The translations under genes and the position numbers were made by a program. Of a stretch of 64,000 bases of DNA, positions 8,641 through 15,243 are shown piece by piece (within the stretch, counting starts at the first letter, position 1; each line of letters begins with the position of its first letter). Under the pieces are notes generated by a model. That model was not told the DNA's origin. It ran no database searches and saw only the letters and a list, made by a program, of their open reading frames with translations. Origin of the DNA: Bacteroidota bacterium (GTDB lineage: Bacteria > Bacteroidota > Bacteroidia > Cytophagales > Cyclobacteriaceae); assembly GCA_018267215.1 (NCBI GenBank), contig JAFDYX010000020.1:62001-126000 (forward strand), written 5' to 3'.

Positions 8641-8670
8641 GTAATGATTAAGTTTTATCTTCGTCATTAC
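8641..8670 (+). terminator. Hairpin downstream of the epimerase gene
   Basis: The arms GTAATGATTAAG (8641-8652) and CTTCGTCATTAC (8659-8670) pair at 10 of 12 positions around a six-base loop. A short mixed T stretch (gttttgt) follows. It lies 63 bases after the epimerase stop and is a possible, imperfect terminator. It could also be part of the boundary of the AT-rich cassette that begins here. A second, weaker stem follows at about 8684-8712 (ACAATGACTGC with GCCGCCATTGG). Confidence 0.4.
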
Positions 8671-8785
8671 GTTTTGTCGCGGTGGACAATGACTGCTTCG
8701 AAAGCCGCCATTGGTTATAGCTAAGCGTTGTGTGCTACTTTAAAAGACAAGAAATTAGTAGAATTACAAAAAAAGTTAAAATATT

Positions 8786-8815
8786 TTGTCGTTATGTTAT
8801 TTATTTCTATCTTTA
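8786..8815 (+). promoter_or_regulatory. Bacteroidota-type promoter for the membrane protein/HTH pair
   Basis: TTG at 8786-8788 is followed by exactly 19 bases and then TATCTTTA at 8808-8815, seven of eight positions of the TAnnTTTG box. Transcription would start near 8822, leaving a leader of about 25 bases before the ATG at 8848. This supports choosing that ATG rather than upstream in-frame starts. Confidence 0.55.
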
Positions 8816-8847
8816 TGTTAGAATTATTTAACTTAATAACAAAAAAA

Positions 8848-9240
8848 ATGAAAAAATTAATTTTAGCTTTTGTTTTGTTAGCCTTAGTGGCTGTAGGATT
8901 AGTTGTGTTTAAGACAACTGGTCATTTGTCAAACGTAGATATTGTTTCTATGTTGATTATCCTGCTAGTTGTAGGAATAGGACTTTTTTGGTTACTAAAA
9001 AAAATAATCAATGTGACGAAATCGGAAAAGATAGAAGATGAATTATCAAAAAGAATTTTAGAAAAGACTTCTTCAATATCATTCTATCTTTCCCTCTATT
9101 TGTGGTTAGTAATTAGTATTGTTGGCGACAAAATTTCATTACCTTTTGAGCAAACAATTGGTTGTGGTTTGATAGGAATGGCATTAATCTTTTTTGCGGT
9201 TTGGTCTTTTTACAAAATAAAAGGATTTAAAGATGAATAA
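8848..9240 (+). CDS. Four-helix membrane protein paired with an HTH regulator
   Basis: From the ATG at 8848 the product has 130 residues and four hydrophobic segments: residues 3-20 ([18 protein letters not shown]), 31-49, about 76-95 and about 100-120. A charged loop ([22 protein letters not shown]) separates helices two and three. Small multi-helix proteins encoded directly before a short XRE-type regulator are a recurrent two-gene arrangement in bacteria and archaea, but I know of no proven function. The frame stays open further upstream (first possible TTG at 8728), but the promoter at 8786-8815 argues against that start. The DNA is much richer in A and T than the neighbouring epimerase gene, which suggests recent transfer. 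Confidence 0.7.
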   Translation: MKKLILAFVLLALVAVGLVVFKTTGHLSNVDIVSMLIILLVVGIGLFWLLKKIINVTKSEKIEDELSKRILEKTSSISFYLSLYLWLVISIVGDKISLPFEQTIGCGLIGMALIFFAVWSFYKIKGFKDE

Positions 9241-9439
9241 CCGAATTAAAGAATTTAGAGCAAAGTTTAATTTGACACAAGGTGAGTTGGCACTAAAGGT
9301 TAATGTTCGCCGAGAAACCATTGTTTTTTTAGAAAACAACAAGTACAACCCCTCTTTAAGACTTGCGTATGATATTGCTTGTGTATTTTCAACGACTATT
9401 GAAGACGTGTTTATTTTTGACAAAAAAAGCAGCACATAA
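9233..9439 (+). CDS. Small XRE-family HTH transcriptional regulator
   Basis: The product has 68 residues, consisting of little more than one Cro/C1-type helix-turn-helix: [60 protein letters not shown]. The 'LTQ-ELA-x-x-VxVxRxTIxxxExxxYxPSLxLAxxIAxxF' pattern is textbook. Its ATG lies inside the end of the membrane-protein gene (8-base overlap with ATG...TAA), so the two are co-translated. It probably regulates its own operon, perhaps in response to the membrane partner. The gene is AT-rich like its partner. Confidence 0.9.
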   Translation: MNNRIKEFRAKFNLTQGELALKVNVRRETIVFLENNKYNPSLRLAYDIACVFSTTIEDVFIFDKKSST

Positions 9440-9443
9440 CAAA

Positions 9444-9553
9444 AAAATTGGCAATGGAGCCGGTGAAGTGCTTCTATTGAGCTTTTGTGCAAGGTTGAGC
9501 ATTAGTAATTCTATTTAACTTTTGTGCTAAAAGTCAGCTCCATCGCCAATTTT
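9444..9553. repeat. Long imperfect inverted repeat closing the membrane protein/HTH cassette
   Basis: The left arm AAAATTGGCAATGGAGC (9444-9460) pairs with the right arm GCTCCATCGCCAATTTT (9537-9553) at 16 of 17 positions, with about 76 bases between. The interior also contains a direct repeat, CTTTTGTGC at 9482-9490 and 9519-9527. The element is flanked by GCACATAAC on the left and CCAACCGTTA on the right. The left flank (GCAGCACATAAC) is close to the reverse complement of GTTGTGTGCTAC, found on the other side of the cassette at about 8727-8738. The whole recalls attC-like recombination sites or small mobile palindromes of Bacteroidota, but no integrase is in view. Confidence 0.5.
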
Positions 9554-9681
9554 CCAACCGTTACAAACTGATAGTAGTTATTTTGTAAAGAATATTCTGA
9601 AAGGAAACGGTGCGTAAGAACTTGAAAACAATTTGAAAAAACACAAGGATTTGATAGAAGTAAGAATCTACTAAGAAAAAA

Positions 9682-9852
9682 TCAACTTTTCATTTTTACA
9701 GGATATTGTCTCGAATCAAAGATATCAGTAATGAAAATTTTGTCACTGCTGCATTCAACTGCCTTTATGTGCGCTACACCTTGTCGATTTATCAAGAAAT
9801 CTAAAATATTCTCCAATTTCTCAGCAGCGTATTGAGAATAGGAAAGTGTCAT
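9682..9852 (-). pseudogene. Internally deleted ParE-type toxin (remnant)
   Basis: An ATG at 9852, overlapping the antitoxin stop as ATGA, opens a frame of only 56 residues. Its N-terminus (MTLSYSQYAAEKLENILDFLI) looks like the start of a RelE/ParE toxin, and its C-terminus (DKIFITDIFDSRQYPVKM) like the last strand and tail of one (normally 'I-x-I-L-x-I-F-D-x-R-Q-x-P'). Between them about 40 residues of the usual fold are missing, including the central helix and two strands. The frame is preserved, so this is best read as an in-frame deletion that removed the toxic activity while the antitoxin was kept. It is too short to have been noticed as a gene by length filters. Confidence 0.55.
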
Positions 9853-10079
9853 TTTCCTACAATCCGATTGGTAATTTTAATTACTTCGTCCTTTGAAAAG
9901 AGCCTGCCGTTTTTAATATCTTCTTGTGATTTTAAAGCACCCGCAATTAACCGCTCTTTCATCAACCGATCGTGCTCATTTTCTTTTAGAATATTTTTTA
10001 TTGACTCTAAAATCTGGACATCGTCAGTGGATTGGATCAGCTGAACCAATTCTTTTTTTTGTTGAACTAATGTATCCAT
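9849..10079 (-). CDS. Antitoxin-like protein paired with the deleted ParE toxin
   Basis: From the ATG at 10079 (a TTG two codons upstream is also possible) the product has 76 residues: MDTLVQQKKELVQLIQSTDDVQILESIKNIL, then a charged C-terminal part with GRLFSKDEVIK. The helical N-terminus starting 'MD-x-L-x-x-x-K-x-x-L-x-x-x-I-x-x-x-x-D-x-x-x-L-x-x-I' is typical of antitoxins in Bacteroidota that pair with RelE/ParE toxins. Its stop overlaps the start of the 56-residue toxin remnant by four bases. The gene looks intact. The DNA is AT-rich, like the neighbouring cassette, and the pair is divergent from the NRDE gene at 10140. Confidence 0.65.
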   Translation of the reverse strand: MDTLVQQKKELVQLIQSTDDVQILESIKNILKENEHDRLMKERLIAGALKSQEDIKNGRLFSKDEVIKITNRIVGK

Positions 10080-10139
10080 TCTCAAATTTAATTACTTTGA
10101 GGGTAAACAAAAAACAATAGTAATGGTAGCTTTGCTTTT

Positions 10140-10922
10140 ATGTGTTTGATTTTTTTATCTGTCAACCAGCACCCACGTTACAAACTGATTGTGGCGGCCA
10201 ACCGCGATGAATTTTATGAACGCAAAACTGAAAAGGCGTCATACTGGAAAAACCACCCCGACATTTTAGGTGGTTGCGATCTGGAGGCCATCAAACCCGA
10301 TGGCACCTGCGGCACCTGGATGGCGATGAACAAAAACGGACGCATCGCCATGGTAACCAACTACCGAGATTTAAAAAATATTAAACCATACGCTCCCTCG
10401 CGCGGACATCTGGTTACCGATTATTTACTTTCTTCAAAACCTGCCGATAACTATTTGCGAGAGATAGAACCACACGCCCACGAGTTTAACGGGTTCAACC
10501 TGATCGTGGGCTCGGCAGATGACTTATATTATTTGTCCAACTACCAAACCGGCATTGACAAACTGCAAAATGGAATGTATGGATTGAGCAACGCACTGCT
10601 CAACACCCCGTGGCCCAAAGTGCAAACCGGAAAAGAAAAAATGAAATTACTTTTTGGGGAAAGTAAAGTTGACAAAGAAAAAATATTTGATGCGCTGTAT
10701 GACAGCCATCAGGCAACGGATGACCGTTTGCCCGATACAGGCGTGGGCATCGAACGCGAACGTATGCTTTCGTCTATCTTTATTAAGAGCCCTCACTACG
10801 GCACCCGGTGCTCCACCATTGTAACTGTTGACCGAGAAGAACAGGTTACATTTACTGAACGTGTTTACGACTTGCAAACATTTCAGTTTACACAGCAGTC
10901 GTTTCAGTTTTCTGTTCGCTAA
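10140..10922 (+). CDS. NRDE family protein (TANGO2-like)
   Basis: The product has 260 residues. The family-defining N-terminus is present: MCLIFLSVNQHPRYKLIVAANRDEFYER, with the N-R-D-E motif at about residues 22-25, and later DGTCGTWMAMNKNGRIAMVTNYRD. The cysteine at residue 2 and the N-R-D-E asparagine recall N-terminal nucleophile-type enzymes; eukaryotic TANGO2 is linked to heme and lipid handling, but bacterial members have no settled function. Length is normal. The gene precedes a MATE transporter by 20 bases and is likely co-transcribed with it. Confidence 0.9.
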   Translation: MCLIFLSVNQHPRYKLIVAANRDEFYERKTEKASYWKNHPDILGGCDLEAIKPDGTCGTWMAMNKNGRIAMVTNYRDLKNIKPYAPSRGHLVTDYLLSSKPADNYLREIEPHAHEFNGFNLIVGSADDLYYLSNYQTGIDKLQNGMYGLSNALLNTPWPKVQTGKEKMKLLFGESKVDKEKIFDALYDSHQATDDRLPDTGVGIERERMLSSIFIKSPHYGTRCSTIVTVDREEQVTFTERVYDLQTFQFTQQSFQFSVR

Positions 10923-10942
10923 CGCGCCCGAAAAAGACGAGC

Positions 10943-12289
10943 ATGAACATTAAACGATACACGCCACACATTTCGTCCACCCTTGCTTTGGCTGTGCCCG
11001 TTATGCTCAGCCAACTGGGGCATGTGATGATGGGCGTGGTGGACAGCCTGATGGTGGGCCATGTGGGCGCAGTGCCGCTGGCCGCAGCATCGCTGGCTAA
11101 CGTGGCTTTTAATGTGATCTTACTTTTTGGCATAGGTGTTTCGTATGCTATGACACCCTTGGTGGCTGCCGCTCATGGCGAAGCCAACGATCAAAAAATT
11201 TCTGATGTACTGAAACATGGATTAGTCATCAACATAGTCAATGCCGGAGTGCTCGTAGCCATGGTGATGGCTGCCAAAAATATTTTATATCATATCAGTC
11301 AGCCGGCAGAGGTAGTGGCCGAGGCCATCCCTTATCTGGGCATCATCACGTTTTCCATTATTCCCACATTAGTATTTCAAACTTTTCGACAGTTTACGGA
11401 AGGGCTATCGCAAACACGGGTAGCCATGATAGCGGTAATCGGCAGCAACCTCATCCACGTGCCATTAAACTATGCACTCATTTTTGGTCATTGGGGTTTC
11501 CCGGAGTTAGGGTTGCAGGGTGCAGGCTGGGCTACTTTATTTTCGCGCGTGGTGATGGCACTGGGCATTGGGCTTTACGTTTACTTCGCACCGAGGTTTA
11601 GCCAGTTCAGGAAGGGGTTTTCTGTTGGCCATTACTCTCAAACACTTGTTAAAAAAATGCTGAGCATCGGCTTGCCTGCTGGCACACAATTTATTTTTGA
11701 AGCAGCCGCATTCGACTTGTCGGCTGTGATGATGGGCTGGCTCGGGGCTAAAACCCTGGCGGCTCACCAGATTGCCATCAACCTGGCTACCATTAGTTAC
11801 ATGACTACGTCAGGGCTGGCTGCGGCCGCTACCATCCGCGTAAGCAATGAACTGGGCAAAAAAGATTTTAAAACTTTGCGCACGGTGGCGTTCACGCTTA
11901 TTTTTTTGGCTACGGCCGTTATGTTTTTGTGGGGCATTCTTTTTATCGGAGGAAGAAATATTTTGCCTACGCTGTACATCAACGACCCCGAGGTGATAAG
12001 CACAGCGGCATCGTTGCTGATTATTGCCGGCTTCTTTCAACTGAGCGATGGCATACAAGTAGTGGCAATAGGGGCACTGCGCGGGTTGCACGATGTAAAG
12101 GTGCCATCAGTTTTTATTTTTATCGCCTATTGGGTAATCGGCTTGCCGCTGGGCTATACGCTTGCATTTATCTTTCACTGGGGCGCCATCGGCATCTGGA
12201 TAGGACTATTAATCGGCCTCACCCTGACGGCCACGGCCATGGTGATAAGATTTTATAAGTTGAGCCACAATCCATTTCCTCCCGGATAG
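10943..12289 (+). CDS. MATE family multidrug/sodium efflux transporter (NorM-like)
   Basis: The product has 448 residues with twelve hydrophobic segments in two six-helix halves, the length and layout of MATE transporters. The N-terminal half begins HISSTLALAVPVMLSQLGHVMMGVVDSLMVGHVG, the classical MATE opening (P-x-x-x-x-Q, then a D in V-D-x-x-M-V-G). The second half has the matching LSIGLPAGTQFIFEAAAFDLSAVMMGWLG. It sits in the inner membrane and exports cationic compounds in exchange for sodium or protons; the substrate cannot be read from the sequence. It follows the NRDE gene by 20 bases and is 39 bases before a thioesterase gene, so it is probably part of a plus-strand operon. Confidence 0.92.
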   Translation: MNIKRYTPHISSTLALAVPVMLSQLGHVMMGVVDSLMVGHVGAVPLAAASLANVAFNVILLFGIGVSYAMTPLVAAAHGEANDQKISDVLKHGLVINIVNAGVLVAMVMAAKNILYHISQPAEVVAEAIPYLGIITFSIIPTLVFQTFRQFTEGLSQTRVAMIAVIGSNLIHVPLNYALIFGHWGFPELGLQGAGWATLFSRVVMALGIGLYVYFAPRFSQFRKGFSVGHYSQTLVKKMLSIGLPAGTQFIFEAAAFDLSAVMMGWLGAKTLAAHQIAINLATISYMTTSGLAAAATIRVSNELGKKDFKTLRTVAFTLIFLATAVMFLWGILFIGGRNILPTLYINDPEVISTAASLLIIAGFFQLSDGIQVVAIGALRGLHDVKVPSVFIFIAYWVIGLPLGYTLAFIFHWGAIGIWIGLLIGLTLTATAMVIRFYKLSHNPFPPG

Positions 12290-12328
12290 CATTTTCTTTT
12301 TTCTTATCTTTTCTAAATTTTTTTAAAT

Positions 12329-12880
12329 ATGGAAGCCCGTGCCGTAAAAGATTCTCAAACTACTATTACTGAGTTGATGATTCCATCGTACGCCAACTTT
12401 GGCGGCAAAATACATGGAGGCATATTGCTTTCGCTGATGGACAAAGTAGCCTATGTTACGGCCAGCAAGCATGCCGGTACTTACTGCGTAACGGTGTCGG
12501 TAGATAAGGTAGAATTTTTGCAACCGGTAGAAGTGGGCTACCTCGTTTCGCTGAAGGCTTCGGTAAACTATGTGGGCCGCTCTTCGCTTATCGTAGGCAT
12601 ACGGGTAGAATCGCAAAATGTAAAGACAGGCGAAACGAAGCACACCAATTCATGTTACTTTACGATGGTGGCCAAAGGCGATGACAATAAACCCATGGAG
12701 GTGCCGAAACTGATTTTAGAAAGTGAAGAAGATATCAAACGGTTCATTGAAGCCATGCGCATGCGCGAGATTAAAGAAAAGGTGCGCGATGAAATGAACG
12801 ATGTGAGGTCGGTCATAGAAGTAGCCAACGCAAGAGAGATTTTGAAAAATGAACGGTGTACTATTAAAATTAGATTGTAA
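12329..12880 (+). CDS. Acyl-CoA thioesterase, hotdog fold (YciA/BFIT type)
   Basis: The product has 183 residues: one hotdog domain (1-125) plus a charged helical extension. The motif ANFGGKIHGGILLSLMDKVAYVTASKHAG (N-x-x-G-x-I-H-G-G...M-D) holds the catalytic asparagine and aspartate region of this thioesterase family. The phrase VTVSVDKVEFLQPVEVGYLVSLKASVNYVGRSSLIVGI is the following central sheet. It hydrolyses acyl-CoA to free acid and CoA in the cytoplasm; chain-length preference is unknown. The C-terminal extension (EEDIKRFIEAMRMREIKEKVRDEM) resembles the tail seen in many members. The gene ends 10 bases before the M24 peptidase start. Confidence 0.9.
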   Translation: MEARAVKDSQTTITELMIPSYANFGGKIHGGILLSLMDKVAYVTASKHAGTYCVTVSVDKVEFLQPVEVGYLVSLKASVNYVGRSSLIVGIRVESQNVKTGETKHTNSCYFTMVAKGDDNKPMEVPKLILESEEDIKRFIEAMRMREIKEKVRDEMNDVRSVIEVANAREILKNERCTIKIRL

Positions 12881-12890
12881 ATACGGAATT

Positions 12891-14192
12891 ATGAAAAAAA
12901 TATTTTTTATTCTACTGTCAATACTGACATCTCCTCTGCTCGCTCAATACCCCATCATCCTTTCGCAACGCGACCAGACCAGCGTAATAGATGAACTGAC
13001 GGATGATAAATTAAAAAATTTATTGCCCACACTCATGCGCAGAGAAGGAGTAGATATGTGGGTCATTATTTCGCGCGAGTACAACGAAGATCCGGTCATC
13101 AAAACTATGCTGCCTGCCACATGGATGGCTGCCCGCAGAACTACCATGCTCATAGCTTTTGATAAAGGAACAGATGTAGAATTTCTGGCCGTAGCCCGTT
13201 ATGATGTGGGCAAAGTTTTTAAGCGTGCGTGGGATCCCGACAAGCAACCCAACCAGTGGGCACAACTCGGCAAGCTGATGGAAGAACGGTCGCCCAAAAA
13301 AATTGCCGTGAACAAAGCGCCCATCTGGGGCCATGCCGATGGCATCTCGGCCAACGATTACGATGAAGTAGTCAACGCCCTGTCACCCAAACTTAAGAGC
13401 CATGTCGTTTCTGCCGAGCGGCTTGCCGTAGCCTGGCTGGAAACACGATCGGAAAAAGAAATGACAATCTACCCACAAATCTGCCGCATCGCCCATCAGA
13501 TTATTGCCCAAGGTTTTTCTGATCAAGTAATCCAGCCCGGGGTAACCACCACCGAAGATGTGGTTTGGTTTTACCGCGAAGAAATCAAAAAATTAAAACT
13601 CGACACCTGGTTTCATCCTTCGGTAGAAATTCAACGAGCGGGTAAAGACGAGTCAACCGTTATCAGGCCGGGCGATTTGCTGCACGTAGATTTCGGCATT
13701 ACGTATTTAAGGCTGAACACCGACACGCAACAGCACGCCTATGTATTGAAAGCCGGAGAAACCGATGCGCCCGAATTTTTAAAGAAGGCTTTCCAAAAAG
13801 GAAACCGCTTGCAGGATATTCTCACATCTCATTTCAAAGAAGGAAAAACCGGCAACCAAATTTTGGCCGACACGCGCCAGCAAGCGCTGGCCGAAGGCAT
13901 CACGCCTTCCATCTACACGCACCCCATCGGCTACCACGGCCATGCCGCAGGCACGACCATCGGCATGTGGGATATGCAGGGCGGTGTGGCCGGCTCGGGC
14001 GATTACCCGATGCACCACCGGACCGCTTACTCCATAGAACTGAATGCCACCGTTACTGTGGCTGAGTGGAGGAAAGACATCCGGATTATGCTGGAAGAAG
14101 ATGGCTACTTTGACGAAACCGGATTTCGATACATTGATGGGCGGCAAACAGAATTGATAGTAATCCCCAAGCCAATGGATAATGTAAAGTGA
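12891..14192 (+). CDS. M24 family metallopeptidase, exported (Xaa-Pro aminopeptidase-like)
   Basis: I take the ATG at 12891, because it opens a signal peptide (KKIFFILLSILTSPLLAQYP); a longer frame from 12849 would overlap the thioesterase gene and hide it. The product has 433 residues. The creatinase N-terminal domain (about 40-200) is followed by the pita-bread peptidase domain. Metal ligands are visible: D267 in HVDFGITY, D278 in NTDTQQHAY, the histidine of THPIGYHGHAAG and the glutamate of AYSIELN. The final acidic ligand lies in the IMLEEDGYF segment. It would remove N-terminal residues from peptides in the periplasm. It lies 11 bases upstream of the acyltransferase gene. Confidence 0.85.
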   Translation: MKKIFFILLSILTSPLLAQYPIILSQRDQTSVIDELTDDKLKNLLPTLMRREGVDMWVIISREYNEDPVIKTMLPATWMAARRTTMLIAFDKGTDVEFLAVARYDVGKVFKRAWDPDKQPNQWAQLGKLMEERSPKKIAVNKAPIWGHADGISANDYDEVVNALSPKLKSHVVSAERLAVAWLETRSEKEMTIYPQICRIAHQIIAQGFSDQVIQPGVTTTEDVVWFYREEIKKLKLDTWFHPSVEIQRAGKDESTVIRPGDLLHVDFGITYLRLNTDTQQHAYVLKAGETDAPEFLKKAFQKGNRLQDILTSHFKEGKTGNQILADTRQQALAEGITPSIYTHPIGYHGHAAGTTIGMWDMQGGVAGSGDYPMHHRTAYSIELNATVTVAEWRKDIRIMLEEDGYFDETGFRYIDGRQTELIVIPKPMDNVK

Positions 14193-14202
14193 TAAAAGAT
14201 GT

Positions 14203-14952
14203 ATGGGGCGAATTGTTAAAACGTTTTGGGCTGTGCTGGTTTTTAACCTGCTGTTTGTTTTGTTGTTTCCATTTCTTCTGATACCTATCGTTTTCTCTTC
14301 GCAACACCGGCTGACGGGTATCATCAACCGGATATGGGCCAGAGCTTTTTTTGTATTGGCGTTTATCCCGTTCGATGTAGAATACCGCGCTCCCCTGAAC
14401 CCGGCCAAAAAATATATCTTCTGCCCCAACCATTTTTCTTATCTCGACATCCCCACCATGGGGCTGAATAAGATCAACACTGTTTTTGTGGGGAAGAACG
14501 ACATGGAGCGTGTGCCGCTCTTTGGCTTCATGTACCGAAGGCTGCACATCACTGTGAACCGTTCCAGCCTGCGAAGCCGGGGCGAAACCATGTTGAAATC
14601 CATGAAAGCCATAGAAGAAGGAAAAAGCTTGATAATTTACCCCGAAGGCGGGATGGTTGCCAATAACCCACCGCAGATGAAACCATTTAAAGATGGCGCC
14701 TTCCGCACAGCCATCGAAAAACAAATTGCCATAGTGCCTGTAACGATTCCGTTCAATTGGATAATTTTGCCCGACCAAAAAACATTGCGGCTGCAACACG
14801 GCAGAATGAAAGTGATCTTTCATGAGCCGATTGAAACCACAGGAATGGATGTAAGCCGGATAGACGAATTGAAGCAACAAGTTTATAACGTAATCCACAT
14901 CGAACTACAGAAGCAAAATGATATTCTGAATTCTGATAAAAATGAAAGTTGA
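14203..14952 (+). CDS. plsC: 1-acyl-glycerol-3-phosphate acyltransferase (PlsC-like)
   Basis: The product has 249 residues, normal for PlsC. An N-terminal hydrophobic segment (VLVFNLLFVLLFPFLLIPIVF) anchors it in the inner membrane. The catalytic H77-x4-D82 motif is present (NHFSYLD), followed by the substrate phosphate-binding block II (GFMYRRLHITVNRSS) and block III (IIYPEGGM, with the E-G), then block IV (VPVTIPFNW). It transfers an acyl chain to lysophospholipid in membrane lipid synthesis. The symbol is by family; other lysophospholipid acyltransferases look the same. The 3' end overlaps the gatC start by 11 bases, so the two are expressed together. Confidence 0.87.
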   Translation: MGRIVKTFWAVLVFNLLFVLLFPFLLIPIVFSSQHRLTGIINRIWARAFFVLAFIPFDVEYRAPLNPAKKYIFCPNHFSYLDIPTMGLNKINTVFVGKNDMERVPLFGFMYRRLHITVNRSSLRSRGETMLKSMKAIEEGKSLIIYPEGGMVANNPPQMKPFKDGAFRTAIEKQIAIVPVTIPFNWIILPDQKTLRLQHGRMKVIFHEPIETTGMDVSRIDELKQQVYNVIHIELQKQNDILNSDKNES

Positions 14953-15229
14953 CAAAGAAACCATAAACAAAATAGCTCATCTGGCCCGTTTGGAGTTTGA
15001 TGAGGCGGAAACAGAAAAAATGGTGGCCGACATGGGCAAGATTATTTCGTTCGTAGAAAAACTGAATGAAGTAAACACCGAGGGAATAGAGCCGCTTACC
15101 ACCATGAGCCACGAAGTAAATGCCCTCCGCGAGGACGAAGTAAAGCCTCATTTAACTCACGAAGAAGTATTGCAAAATGCACCACGCAAGGATGCTGATT
15201 TCTTCCGCGTTCCGAAAGTGTTGGAATAA
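14942..15229 (+). CDS. gatC: Asp/Glu-tRNA(Asn/Gln) amidotransferase subunit C
   Basis: The product has 95 residues and matches GatC along its length: INKIAHLARLEFDEAETEKMVADMGKIISFVEKLNEVNTEGIEPL, then ALREDEVKPHLTHEEVLQNAP and the terminal FFRVPKVLE. GatC is the small linker subunit that holds GatA and GatB together in the enzyme converting mischarged Glu-tRNA(Gln) or Asp-tRNA(Asn) to the amidated forms. GatA and GatB are not in this window, so the subunits are scattered, as is common in this phylum. The start lies within the end of plsC (11-base overlap). Confidence 0.95.
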   Translation: MKVDKETINKIAHLARLEFDEAETEKMVADMGKIISFVEKLNEVNTEGIEPLTTMSHEVNALREDEVKPHLTHEEVLQNAPRKDADFFRVPKVLE

Positions 15230-15243
15230 AGATTTTTATTTAC

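Noticed and set aside
10127..10134. TAGCTTTG box just before the NRDE gene
   Set aside because: No TTG at the right distance, and the implied start of transcription would fall on the start codon itself.
13779..14898. Long open frames on the minus strand opposite the M24 peptidase and plsC genes
   Set aside because: The plus-strand frames carry clear family motifs throughout; the minus frames have no motif and an odd composition rich in C, H and R, as expected of antisense shadows.
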